Shown: in pieces, positions 40,490 through 51,127 of the stretch | How positions within the stretch are numbered: position 1 is the stretch's first letter | How the letters are laid out: every line of letters starts with the position of its first letter | Origin: Gracilaria gracilis | Taxonomy: Eukaryota; Rhodophyta; Florideophyceae; Gracilariales; Gracilariaceae | Direction: 5' to 3' | NCBI GenBank assembly: GCA_030374805.1 | Contig: JARGSG010000199.1 | Location: forward strand, 248,001-312,000 | DNA: 64,000 bases | Program-made: the position numbers and the translations under genes | The notes under the pieces: generated by a model | Database searches by the model: none | Seen by the model: only the letters and a program-made list of their open reading frames with translations | Told to the model about the DNA's origin: nothing

Positions 40490-41314
40490 AGCTCTTAGGA
40501 TGTCGAAGGAGGTTCTATCGGAATATAGTTGAGCTTCAGATACAGAAGACTCCAAAAAACAGTTCAGATGGTGTCCATGAAGATGGTATTCCTTGACGTA
40601 GAGACAGTACTACAACCGATCCAAGTGCAAATCAGGACGTGCAAGATGACTTTGTACTGCCCGGCGTTGACATAAAGCTCAATGATAGTGGAGATAATGC
40701 ACCCCTTCGCAAAGTTTCGAATCAAAATCGTCTGTCACGCAGAATATTTGCCATGAAGAAGCACGACACAGTCATCATCGGTATTGGGGTGTTTGGAAGC
40801 ATAGCAGTCGGTGCGGCATTGCCACTCGGAGCTGCGTGCATAGCGGAACTAATCAAGGGATCGGAGGTGTGGCGGAAGCAGCATCAGTAATTGCCTTTAA
40901 GTATTATCGGGGTGCACGGGTTTTCGTCTCGGGTGTCGGGAGCAGGCAAGGCTGGAAGTAACGAGAAGAGGGACGGGAGAGATGAAGAAATAGAATAATG
41001 AACAAACTGAACAACTCAGGAGATGTTTGCCAAGTCCTGACCTCAGACCGTTATTTCATTTCGCTCTCCATGTGTTCTCCAGTACTGTACACTTTGGAGC
41101 TCCAGTTTGGGACTCATGAGGGCTTGGTTCTTGGCGTATCAAGAGAGTAGTGTCTGTCCACAGAAACGAATTATATCCAATCCCAGGGAGCGGGATAGGT
41201 ACAGCACGAATGGCCACGCAATCAAAGTGGGGCATAGTCTTCGAACCCATCTAACACCTCATGAAATGGCACCGGTTCGGTTCTTTGTCATGAAGTAATC
41301 CCACTCGCACGAAC
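40490..41314. other. E2 interior; repeat block R4 copy b at 40949-41210
   Basis: A short frame at 40639-40890 contains one hydrophobic segment (TVIIGIGVFGSIAVGAAL) but no recognised family. R4 copy b lacks any LTR element at the site (about 41195-41205, GGATAGGTACAGCACG) that corresponds to the gypsy A target, so it is an empty-site paralogue. Confidence 0.45.
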
Positions 41315-42401
41315 TTATAACGCATCTTGCGCTCGTGAGAGCTGTGAAAGACGCTTTTGTATAATCCCTTCAAGGAGTTTTCTCTCCTCCTCAGTACCTG
41401 CCTTCTCAAGCATTTGCTTTGCTTCATTTAAGGCCTGCAGTGTGGATCTGGTAGCCCGTGAAACCGCATCAATTTCTTCGAACGACCGCTTCCGCCTCTC
41501 AGACTGTGAAATGTTACCCTCACTATCTCGCTCATTTTGGTTCAAAGCAGATATCAGAATCTCAACACCGACGATTTGTATCTCTCGCGGTTCTGTCTTC
41601 TCTCGTGGTTCCGTCTTCTTTCGCCTGGAGAAATGAACATCTCGCCCACCAAAACCATACGGGCTTACGCCACCATCAACGCCCTCCTTACGCTGCGCAT
41701 CGGTGCTCAACGCACGAGTTGTCAATGGCTGTAGGATTGGATGCTTCTGTAAGAAGCAGTATCCGTACATTATATACGACTTTCCATCCGCAAAGGTTGG
41801 AAACGCATCTGGGTCTCCCTGTCCGGAAGCTTCAAAACGAGACACACACGTGCCGTAATGACTTTTGAACTCCCCGAACTTACGCTTGAGCACCCCAGCA
41901 TCACGTAAATGCGGCCTTTGGCCGGGGTCAATTCCGCTAATGTCACTCAATGTCACTCCGCCACACAACCCTGTTATTGGTTCAGGCCTAAATGTGTCGT
42001 CATTGAAAAGCGGAGCAATTGAAGTTGTCCACCGATCCTCGTGTTGTTCGTCTAGTTCTGCTCTTGTCATGCACTGCGAGAGACTTTGTCTTGCTGCAGT
42101 CATCCGCGCATCCGCCATAACATGTAAGAAACGACAAAGTTCTACGGCTTGAAAGGCTGGTTTTCGATCTTTTTCTTCAGTGTGTCTCAATGTTTCGATT
42201 GACAATGGTGGCATTCCCACATTTAACTCTCCATTGGAAATGACCGGAACGTCTCCTTTGAGATACAATATTTCTTCAGAGCGATCTTGGTTTCATTTCG
42301 TTCCAATTGAGGTAGATGGAAATTTAGAGATCCATTGTGCAGTATCGGATTGTGAATCTTTGTGCGACTGCGTCATTTCAAGAATGTATTCGATTGTGAG
42401 A
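41315..42401 (-). pseudogene. ORF-B of E2, C-terminal part (split by gypsy B)
   Basis: Paralogue of the E1 ORF-B. The longest clean piece begins YLKGDVPVISNGELNVG (42268) and reads to 41315 through APLFNDDTFRPEPITGL, HLRDAGVLKRKFGEFKSHY, FEASGQGDPDAF and the coiled-coil tail TLQALNEAKQMLEKAGTEE. Between 42401 and 42268 the frame also matches but has a TGA (GTK*NQDRSEE). It ends at the gypsy B target copy TGAGA (42397-42401). The N-terminus lies on the other side of gypsy B at 54384-54681. Confidence 0.75.
42397..42401. repeat. Target-site duplication of gypsy B, left
   Basis: TGAGA; repeated at 54384-54388. Confidence 0.85.
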
Positions 42402-43393
42402 TGTAGAGCAAACCCCAAAGAGGGTACGTGTCCACCAAGGTGTCCGAGTCCTGCTCTCACAAAGGCGCAAACGCAGAAGTAGAGCCCTCTGCCCGTGCGC
42501 GTGCCGTGTGGCAGCCGGATGTAAACCGGAGACGGTACTGGAATAATCTGCAGAGGTAAAGAAGAGCGTGGGCCAAGAGAGGAATAACCGACGACGGATC
42601 AAGAGAAAACGAGTCTAGAAGAGCGAACGGTGCCGTAAGACGGTGTAATGCTCCTACGGAGCACCACACGAGCGAAGCTACGGCCCGTGCCAACGGCGGG
42701 AACAGGGGCGATAGCGGAACGAGACACACACGCGAGTGTCCAAATATAACTCTATACAGAGGCGGAAGCGAGACCTGCACCAGGAAAACGATGAACTGAG
42801 CAAAGATCCGGTACCTCGGTGAAAGACAACAAATACAACCTTATACTGGGGTAATTAGCGAAACAAGCCAGAAACGGGTAGTAAAGAACTTTCTTAGGGA
42901 CCCTGAGGGGTGATTGTACCGAGACCAGTCGTGGTTACTCTCCTTAGAGGAACCGTGAACCTACGTAGGCAGTAGCAACCATAGCCCAGCCTCCGGGATG
43001 AAGACCACGTACTTCAAGAAGAAAATACGACTCAGGTGAGTTTTACTTAGTGGCTCCAGGGCGAGATCGCCCTAGCATATATACTATCTACTGTTTCTAG
43101 GGCTGCACACTCCCACGAGGGCTCTACACGTATACAACCCAGTGTCACGGTGCCAAAGTATCCACCCAGCCGGTGTGACGCCAAATATTTGGACAAGTAT
43201 GCCACAAGGCCCTACTGTACACCTACTTCATAGGTGCTATCCCCGATTCACCTAACAATGTACGTCCCAACAATATTTCCAATTCCACCCGAAACGGGGT
43301 CCATATTCATAGTCTGACACGTCAGGGCTCAATGGATAGAGCTCCATTATGAGAACCTTCATTGTGCCGACATTGGATTGCCATTGCTACACA
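42402..43393 (-). repeat. Gypsy B 3' LTR
   Basis: 992 bp; read on the minus strand it starts TGTGTAGCAATGG and ends CTCTACA. The polypurine tract (AGGAGGGGGAGA) adjoins it. Confidence 0.92.
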
Positions 43394-43474
43394 TCTCCCC
43401 CTCCTTAGCCAAAGGTTCGCGCTTTGGTCGGCGGGAAGGCGCCGGCGACCGGTACGTAAATACTGATCTTCAGA

Positions 43475-45391
43475 ATGGCGGACTCCGAGACTTCGGCAAT
43501 ACCTTCACAGCTTCCTGAACCAACGCGTGGTACACGACATCACTTTTCTCCGACTTCGCGGCAAAAACTGTCATCTCCAACCTTTTCTCCTACAGCAGGC
43601 ATGAATCCTTTCGCGACTAACCCGCTTCCGGGGAACGCTTCCTCAAGTGCCTCACAGGCGGGTTCTTCGAGTGCTGCTCCCGTCGAGAACCTTTCCTAGT
43701 TAGGCTTTCAACAACTTCCTATGCAGGCGTCATCTCAGTTCCATTCGTCCCAAGCTATGGTGCCAGCTCATCAACCCTCTGGATATCAGCAGTCTTCTTA
43801 CCAAATGGCAGGCTCGTCCGGATATTTCGGCGGGTTTAACTCGATGCCCCTCTCTCAAGGAGGTTCTCACGCACAGCCGCAGTACCATCCATCTGGTTAC
43901 CAACCTCCTGGCTACTTCTCCCAACAGGGCGCTCAACCTGGACAATCTTCGCAAGGCTACGATCCCGCAGCGCCTCTTCACGCTCCAGATATCGACGCAG
44001 CGGCGAGGAACTCCGAGCAAGCGATGCCGTTAACGGTCAATGCCAGGGGCTGGATCAGCTTGGAAAGTCTCCGTTTCAGACGGCCTCGCCAGCATGGCGA
44101 GGTGTATTGCCGTGCACCTTGGTTCAATCCGACGGCTGTAGCCGACGAGGCTCTTATTGACTCGTATGCTAAGAACGGTTACCTCCCAGGTGGGCTCCAT
44201 CGCGAAGTAGTTCGGTCCAGAAGCTGGCGTCTCCGTGTGGCGGTCGATCCCCTGCACCTGTTCTGTGCGGGCGGTAATTCCCTTAGTCGCACTAGGGCAC
44301 TGTGGGCTCGTACTGCCTATGAAGGAGCTAGCCGTGTTCGATCGGATCACTTGGTACCGTTGCGGTTCAACTTTGACGTATCACATTTCCGAACTTTCGG
44401 CGAGAGATCCTACGGATACGCATTAGCGGAGTTCAACGAGTCTCCCCATAGGGCTGAGGTACCGAACGTGGTCGATGGTTTGCTTCTCTGGAGTCGTCCC
44501 CTTCTTCGGGCGGAATTCCGATACCTTCGGCGATCATCCAATGATTTCTTGTGGAGTTTTGAGCGCCGTGTTCGGCTCGAGCGAAGCTTTCGGTCCCGTC
44601 GAGGGTTCCTGATTCCGTATCTACACTTGGAGGTTGAGCGATTGCGCTAAAACTCCCTGTCGGGGCGATACGCTGCGCTGCCCAGCTGGTGGGCGAATGT
44701 CGAGGTCCCGCGAGGGTGCTACGCCGAACTTCCTCCATGCCTCTACTATGTAGGCTGTAGAATGTTGAACGATCCCTGCTCTGGGTACTGGATGCTCTTT
44801 GCGGCGGAGTGGGGTGCCCGCGTGGCGGTACATCTCCTGTGGGATACGTACGATCATTACCGTCTCTGGTATCTCCCTCCGATGCTCCGATGGATTATCC
44901 TGCGACAGGATCTGTCTATACCCTTGGGGTCCGATTCCAACCAGGAAGAGGTTCACCTGCTCGTACGCTTCATCGAGGCCGTCGATTGGGACCGGATTCC
45001 AGTGCACTGGCAGCCAGAAGGTGGTCCTTGCGACAACGACCGATCACCGGGGAGAATACCCACCCGTTCGGGCACCTTCGCGTACTACGATCCGTGGGGA
45101 CGGCAAATGATCTCCGGGGCTCATGCTAGAGCGATGATGCGGGCCCCTAGGGCTATGCCAATTGGACACCCGACTGGGTTCGTATTCCCTGACGACTATG
45201 GGCGTCCATCGGACTGGGTCGATCCCTCCTTAGACCATGGTGATGGCGAGGTGGTGGACGACGACATCCCTTTTGTGGGTGTTCCGAATACGGGCGCTGA
45301 CGCGGCACAGGTCCCTGCGGAGGGCACTCAAGCTCCCGCGGGTTGGGGTCTTGCGACGCCGGCTCTCGGACAAAACGCTGGTCACCAGTAG
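43475..45391 (+). pseudogene. Long antisense ORF of gypsy B (unknown protein)
   Basis: A single plus-strand frame of 638 codons, opposite to gag-pol, starting MADSETSAIPSQLPEPTRG 82 bp inside the 3' LTR border. It is broken only by TAG (43697-43699) and TAA (44648-44650), both explainable as Gln codons changed by C-to-T. Residues 1-175 are Ser/Gln/Pro/Gly-rich (GYQQSSYQMAGSSGYFGGF). The rest is Arg/Trp-rich and looks folded (YCRAPWFNPTAVADEALI, LLWDTYDHYRLWYLP, VDWDRIPVHW), with an acidic tail. I recognise no domain. It sits in the env position. Transcription would have to start in or near the 3' LTR, antisense. It may be an accessory element protein or a captured gene. Confidence 0.55.
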
Positions 45392-45771
45392 TCTGGGCAG
45401 GTTGCCTGAGGGCGTGTAGTTCTGTCACTCAGATACGATAACCACAATTAGGCCACAGGTTGGCATTACTTCTCTCCTCCTGTAGGATCTTTCTCGTGTT
45501 CGAGCTTCTTTCATACTTCCTTCCTGTTCCTTCTTCATTTCCTAACCAGGATGCACTTCATTTCCATTCGTGGCAACATCTTTCTATATATTTCATTACT
45601 TCTTACTTCTTACTTCCGTTATACAGCGATGAACCCACAATTCGGTGCGTTCTTCCTTTTTTCATACTGTACATAAGACCAACCTTATTGGTGTCTTCTC
45701 TTCTCTTCTCAGAGCTCCTCGAAAGCTACCGCGTAGCGGCACACCATAATTACCACATGTCGTTGACAGTT
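45392..45771. other. Gypsy B spacer
   Basis: T-rich on the plus strand (TTCTTACTTCTTACTTCC); no gene. It separates the converging chromodomain and antisense frames. Confidence 0.35.
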
Positions 45772-45984
45772 CTATCTCACTTGGGCATTATCCAGAGTTG
45801 GGGGTAATGCGGACCGGGTTCTTCGGTGATAAGCGATAATCTTGGACCTCGGAAGGTGCTCAATTGGCTCCCACGTGTCCTGCTCTGGGGGAAAGCCGTA
45901 CCAACGGACGCGATAGATTACTTTCCCGTCCTGGGCAACACCGTGCTTCACGATACGATCGACCACGAAATCCTGTGGGTACAC
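45772..45984 (-). CDS. Gypsy B chromodomain
   Basis: A 70-codon frame: DFVVDRIVKHGVAQDGKVIY, VRWYGFPPEQDTWEPIEHL. These are the aromatic and WEP positions of a canonical chromodomain. It is separated from integrase by about 1 kb of partly open, low-complexity sequence (45985-47023), so the link to Pol is not clear in one frame. Chromodomains in chromoviruses tether integration to modified histones. Frame damage in the linker or a spliced transcript could explain the gap. Confidence 0.8.
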   Translation of the reverse strand: MYPQDFVVDRIVKHGVAQDGKVIYRVRWYGFPPEQDTWEPIEHLPRSKIIAYHRRTRSALPPTLDNAQVR

Positions 45985-47023
45985 CCCCGACGTCTTCGGT
46001 TCCTTTGGTTGTTCCCGACATTGGGCTTTGCTTCTCTACGTAACCCGAGCGGGTACACGCAAGTAACAACGGGTTTCCGGCTTTGGTGAGGTGGGGGTGT
46101 CTCGTTGATGAGAGCGCTAACCGTCACGACGAGGAATGGCTAACTTCCGTTTCCGGCTGCCAATCTCCACAATAGTGGCTTCTAGTGAAAGCTCTTCACT
46201 TCCGGAGTCCGGTGAACTAACCTCTTTTCCCAGCGGGCATCGACTTTGACTACGACGACGTTCCTGATCGAGGCAAAGTTGCTCCTCGACGCGAGAGAGC
46301 CGTTGCGACGGAGATACTGCGTTTGAACACTTCCTGTGCAGGGTGGCGGATTGGCCGGTCCACGGCGCTGTATTGCGTCGCATGCGCGCGCATTTGACGA
46401 GTGCCGACCAATCAGAACAGTTTGCACTACTTCACGTGGCAGAGTGCTAGCCAATCCGGTAGCGTTGCACACTGAGTGGGGATTTCCGTTCACGGCGCTG
46501 TCCTACTGAGGGCTTCTGCGCCACACGATGCTCCTGAGAGGGCTTCTCCGATGCTTTTCATAAACTTCCCTTTCTGAACCAGGCTCTATGACCTTATCCA
46601 CAAGGATCCTCCGCTTCACCACACCTACTGTGGGTACTTCCCATGAGGCTAATCGCTGCGCTGACCCATTGATGGGTCGGCGGAAACCGTCTTTTCGGTA
46701 CGTGTTGCCTTCTGCGCCTCTTCCGAGCGAGGCGTAGAAGTAGCCAACTACTTGGACGCTCGCCCACGAGGGTTCTCATTACTAACAATGGTCTTACCCG
46801 CAGGGGTAACTTCGTCTTCATTTCTGACATTCGCCTCGACCGGGAATTCCACACGCGTGGGCGTTAGCGGCGATATTCCCGATCCGGGCTCCTGTCTCTT
46901 TGAGAGCTCAAGCACGTCAGCCAATCCAGCAGATGCCGGAGCAGCCTGAGCTCGATTACGTGAGTCCTCCCCCTTCTTAGGGTGCAATACGGTAGCTGAT
47001 ATTACCGTACCCGGGGGTTGAAC
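45985..47023 (-). other. Gypsy B linker between integrase and chromodomain
   Basis: Three short minus-strand frames (46987-46748, 46854-46594, 46383-46117), charged and low in complexity (SRNRAQAAPASAGLADVLE; ATIVEIGSRKRKLAIPRRDG). Probably the remains of a disordered linker in one long Pol frame. Confidence 0.4.
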
Positions 47024-48080
47024 TCAAGTTGAGTGCGTAGCCGTGGCGCGAGAGAGTGGGCTATCCTTGACTAGCTCTGATACCTCAAGTAGGTACAATA
47101 AACCCCGTCCTCGGTGTGGAAGAATCGACGGGCCGTTCGCGCTGTCCCCGTTGGATTCCGTTCCTTCCTGTGTTGCAGGTATTTTAGTACCGGTTCCCGG
47201 TTGCGTTACCAATTCTTGGAGTGGGCTCGGTGCCCTGTAGACGCGATCGCGTGATATCCGTTCGTGTTGGTTATTAATTTCCAGCATGACGGTGTCCCCA
47301 GACATGGAAATAACCTTATAGGGTCCATCCACAATCTGCGATAATTTGTGGCGGCGTTCGTTCTCCGGGTTGTAATATTCCTTACGAAGGAACACATAAG
47401 CTCCTCCCTGTAAGTTAGGTAACGGTCTCCGAATTCGGCTATCAAAGTTGCGCTTGTAGGCGAGCTGAGCCCTGTCCATAGAGGGACGTGCTGCGGGTAC
47501 CAGCTTGATGAGCCATTTCTTCCACGCATCGCGGTACAAGCCCGGTGATGGGAACGTATCCAGAGTTGGCTGCGCCTCGATGGCTAGAGGAGGTGGTCTC
47601 CTCGACAGTCCCAGCTCAAATGGTGAAAGTCCTGTTACCCGATGAACCTGGGTGTTGTACGCATACGTGATAGCGTCGTGACGTGGGATGATCTGCCACA
47701 TAGGATCTTAAAGCACCAAGGATGGTTCGATTAAATCTCTCTACTTGTCCGTTCGCTTGGGAATGATAAGTGGTAGTGAATAAATTCCTAATATCCAGGA
47801 TCCTACACACATCTTGAAAGAACTTCGAGGTGAATTGGGAGCCGTTATCGGAAAGTAACTGTACCGGTGGGCCATACACAAAGACCCAGTGGGTAACAAA
47901 CGCTTGAGCTACAGCGGCTGCTGTTATCCGTTTGAGCGGCACTGTTCTAACCAATTTAGAGAACCTGTCGGTGATGACCAGTAGGTACCGGTTCCTTCGA
48001 GATGTCTTAATCAATTCTCCAGGAATGTCAATGGCGACGAACTCCAGCGGTGCCCGTGCGGGAAACAACGTTAACTCCTT
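47024..48080 (-). pseudogene. Gypsy B integrase core and GPY/F tail (frameshifted)
   Basis: In frame with RT-RNase H after the TAG at 48081-48083: LTLFPARAPLEFVAIDIPGEL (first Asp), VQLLSDNGSQFTSKFF (second Asp) and ANGQVERFNRTIL (Glu). One frame change near 47690 moves the rest to 47701-47024: AITYAYNTQVHRVTGLSPFE, then the GPY/F-like DGPYKVISMSGDTVMLEI. The zinc-binding HHCC lies at the end of the previous frame. It would join the cDNA to target DNA with 5-bp staggered cuts, matching TGAGA. Confidence 0.82.
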
Positions 48081-49961
48081 CTAGTACTTTCTTAATTTGA
48101 CGTCATTCTTGGCACAAGCCTGACAGGAGCGGCGGACTGCGTAACAGTCGAACGCCATTGCGGGCCAATAGAAGTCCCTTCTTAAGGTGAGATAAAGCTT
48201 CCTTCCTCCCGGGTGGGCTCCCAACTTCACATAGTGAGACAAATGCAGTACGCGACTCTGTAAGGAGTGAGGTATCACCATTTGTGGGTTGGTTTCAACA
48301 GTTCGCACCAAGTAGCCTTGGTCATTCACCTGGAAAGGTATCCTATACCCACCGTTCAGACGGGCCCTAACCTGTGTACAAAAGGGCTCCATCTGCTGTT
48401 CCCATATCATCTCCTCGGGCGAAATCGGTACGAATGACCCGGTATCCGGTTCTACAGTCTGTGTGGCGAGAATATCGTCACACATATCATCCGATAGGAT
48501 TTCTGTCTTCCCCTCATCGAGGTCACCAACCATAAAGCATGGTATCTCTTCCGTGTCCTCGGTGGGTTCAGCTTCTGCTGCAGTGCCCAAACGGGATAGA
48601 GCGCCTGCCTGCAAGTTCAAGGAGCCTTTCTTGTACACTACTTCAAAGTCAAATTCCGAGAGTCGGAGTCTCCATCTCATCAGTGGACCCGACGGCTCGG
48701 TAATTTCCATGAGCCAGCGTAGGCAAGAATGGTCCGTGTGTACCCGAAAATGGGTTCCCATCAAGTATGGTCTCAACGTTGAGAGGGCCCATACGACGGC
48801 AAGGCATTCCTTCTCCGAAACGGAGTAATTCCGTTCGTGCACATTCAGTGATCTCGACCAATACCCAATAGGGTGACGTTTGCCAGGCTCTTCCACCTGG
48901 AACAACGTACAGCCAACTTGGTTCGCACTCGCATCAGTGTCAACCTCGTAGGGTAAGCCGGGTTTCGGCAGGGCCGAGACTGGTGGCGACGTTACAGCTT
49001 CAATTAGTGCCGCAAATGCGGACGCTTCCGCATCGCCAAAGGGTTCCAATTCCACTGGTCTTCCTTTCATCGGGATTTTGGTCAACGGCGAAGCGATATC
49101 CGAAAAGTTCGGCACGAAACGACGGTAAACGTTACACAGGCCTAAGAAGGATCGAAGCTCAGTTTGAGTTCTTGGGTGGTTCACCTCTTTCAAGGATTTT
49201 ACCCGCACCTCGTCAATTGAGAGCTTTCCTGGGCGAATAATATGCCCAAGATACTTAACCGATTCGGTGAAAAAATCGCACTTCTTAAGCTTCAAGGTAA
49301 TCCCTGCGTCCCGTAAAACGGTCATAACTGCCCGTACATGGGTGAGATGGTCCTCCATGTTATTGGAAAAGACGACGACGTCGTCCAAGTATACCAAACA
49401 GGTGGTCCACTTGAACCTAGCAAGGAAAATATCAACCGCTCGCTGAAACGTTGCGGGGGCGTTCGTTAACCCAAAGGGCATTCTCCGAAAACGGTACAGG
49501 CCTTGATGGCACACGAAGGCCGTTTTATCCTTATCTTCTTCCCTTATGGGCACTTGCCAGTATCCCCAATTGGCATCTAAAGTGGTAAACACTTTCGCGC
49601 TCCCTAGAGAATCGATATATTTGTCCATACGGGGAATCGGGTATACGTCTTTCACTGTAACCGCATTTAATTTTCGGTAATCGATACAAAATCTCCATGT
49701 TCCATCCGGCTTCGGCACCAAAACAACTGGTGACTCCCAAGGGGATTGAGGGGGCTCAATAACGCCGGCTCGGAGCATCTTCTTGACTTGAGATTTTTCC
49801 TCTTCTCGGGCCTTCGGTCCTGCCCTGTAAGGGTGTTGCGCAATGGGCCGAGTGTTCGGAAGTAGATCGATGCAATGCTCTGTGACTCCAATTGTTCCGA
49901 GAGTACCATCCCACATGGGCGTAGAATCGCGGAGCATATCGCGTAGCTTCTCCCGATGGGA
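48081..49961 (-). CDS. Gypsy B reverse transcriptase, RNase H and integrase zinc finger
   Basis: 618 clean codons from Met 49937, in the same frame as the protease before it and integrase after it. RT: WRFCIDYRKLNAVTVKD, TTLDANWGYWQVPI and catalytic CLVYLDDVVVFSN. RNase H: YEVDTDASANQVGCTLF, SEKECLAVVWAL, VHTDHSCLRW. At the end the HHCC motif reads HLSHYVKLGAHPGG and CQACAKND. The TAG at 49962-49964 (HVP*SHREKL) and at 48081-48083 (LRKY*KELT) would each be Gln before a C-to-T change, so pol was once one frame. Confidence 0.9.
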   Translation of the reverse strand, partial: SHREKLRDMLRDSTPMWDGTLGTIGVTEHCIDLLPNTRPIAQHPYRAGPKAREEEKSQVKKMLRAGVIEPPQSPWESPVVLVPKPDGTWRFCIDYRKLNAVTVKDVYPIPRMDKYIDSLGSAKVFTTLDANWGYWQVPIREEDKDKTAFVCHQGLYRFRRMPFGLTNAPATFQRAVDIFLARFKWTTCLVYLDDVVVFSNNMEDHLTHVRAVMTVLRDAGITLKLKKCDFFTESVKYLGHIIRPGKLSIDEVRVKSLKEVNHPRTQTELRSFLGLCNVYRRFVPNFSDIASPLTKIPMKGRPVELEPFGDAEASAFAALIEAVTSPPVSALPKPGLPYEVDTDASANQVGCTLFQVEEPGKRHPIGYWSRSLNVHERNYSVSEKECLAVVWALSTLRPYLMGTHFRVHTDHSCLRWLMEITEPSGPLMRWRLRLSEFDFEVVYKKGSLNLQAGALSRLGTAAEAEPTEDTEEIPCFMVGDLDEGKTEILSDDMCDDILATQTVEPDTGSFVPISPEEMIWEQQMEPFCTQVRARLNGGYRIPFQVNDQGYLVRTVETNPQMVIPHSLQSRVLHLSHYVKLGAHPGGRKLYLTLRRDFYWPAMAFDCYAVRRSCQACAKNDVKLRKY

Positions 49962-51125
49962 CTACGGTACGTGCTCCAAATTGAGCTTCATTAACTCCTC
50001 AACAGGGTTTATCTGTTCAGTGCCAGGTGGCAACGGCTTAACCTCAAAAGATGCTGGGGTGTCTGAACCCGAGTTCTTCTGGGTATCATCCGTATCCGCT
50101 TCAAGCGACTCATTCCGTACTTCGGCGAATTCGGCGGCCTCCTTCCCCTTCTTAAAGTCAGATACACAGAGCACGGTTCCAATCGGAATCTTCGTGGGTA
50201 TCAATGCAGCGGGGTGCGGTAGTACCGTGCCGATTACTTGGTTCTTTGTTAACCATTGTTTGGTTTTGCCAAGATTGGCGACGAGGACCTTAAAGGCTTC
50301 ATACGGTTGAATCGTTACGACTCCATTACCCAAAGCGATCTGGCGCTCTTCATGTAATGCCGGTGACGGCTGCTCTGTGTGTAGACCAAACTGTTTGGTG
50401 ACGACTTCAACCCACACCTGGGACTCCGGCGGAAGGTGCACAGATTTGAGCACGTGCAACTTCGTTGATGCCACTGTGTCTTTGGTAGGCTGATGTGCAA
50501 CCGGAAGCGGTACGTGTTTCTGCGTAGCGGCTCGCAGAGGTCTCCGGACATTGGGAATTATTGAACCGTCTTCCATTTCTATGGTACGCTTCCGAGGACG
50601 GATATTTCCCACAAACCTGTCACAGAAATCACAACCCAGTATAACTGGTGCGGCTAGCGAATCGCAAACGACGAAATCTACCTTCACGAGGTGCCTTCCT
50701 AATCTTACCAGGAGCGAAATGTAACCAGCCGTACTAATCGGATTGTTGTTGGCATCCGAAATATTCATTGATGGACCGTAACGAACACGTTCCTGAAGAG
50801 CAGGCGGTATCAGTTTCCTGTGAATAAGATTAGGAGCAGCGCCTGTGTCTAGGACTGATAACTGACGAACCATAAAATGTTCTGAAAGGCCGAGATCGGC
50901 GTAAACATTATAGTTCCGCTTGGCCATAACCAGGATTCTATCCAGGAGACGGGGATTACGGGCCCGTATCCACGGTCGACAAAGAACACAAAGGTGTTCC
51001 GAATCCACGTCGGTGGCTGCCATTTTCCTTGATAGGATCGTAACAGTCGGGGAGCGAAGCGAAGGCGCCTCGGGCGTCTTCTGCTTCGACTTGGAAGACG
51101 CCCATCCCGTCGGGGAGACTCCCAT
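49962..51125 (-). CDS. Gypsy B aspartic protease and spacer
   Basis: 387 codons. The active site is LSVLDTGAAPNLI (catalytic DTG) followed by the flap-like SDANNNPISTAGYISLLV and VILGCDFCDRF, a typical retropepsin end. The long C-terminal part is a spacer before RT. Its ATG follows the gag stop after only two bases (TAA-GT-ATG), in another frame, suggesting reinitiation or frameshifting as the way Pol is made. Confidence 0.82.
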   Translation of the reverse strand: MGVSPTGWASSKSKQKTPEAPSLRSPTVTILSRKMAATDVDSEHLCVLCRPWIRARNPRLLDRILVMAKRNYNVYADLGLSEHFMVRQLSVLDTGAAPNLIHRKLIPPALQERVRYGPSMNISDANNNPISTAGYISLLVRLGRHLVKVDFVVCDSLAAPVILGCDFCDRFVGNIRPRKRTIEMEDGSIIPNVRRPLRAATQKHVPLPVAHQPTKDTVASTKLHVLKSVHLPPESQVWVEVVTKQFGLHTEQPSPALHEERQIALGNGVVTIQPYEAFKVLVANLGKTKQWLTKNQVIGTVLPHPAALIPTKIPIGTVLCVSDFKKGKEAAEFAEVRNESLEADTDDTQKNSGSDTPASFEVKPLPPGTEQINPVEELMKLNLEHVP

Positions 51126-51127
51126 AC

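Noticed and set aside
43318-43393. tRNA-like stretch at the end of the gypsy B LTR (GGCTCAATGGATAGAGC)
   Set aside because: Only a D-arm-like word is present; no anticodon or acceptor stem forms, and it lies within both LTRs.
44030-45428. Minus-strand frames under the gypsy B antisense ORF
   Set aside because: They are short, overlap each other and show no Pol or Env motifs; the plus-strand frame is far longer and continuous.
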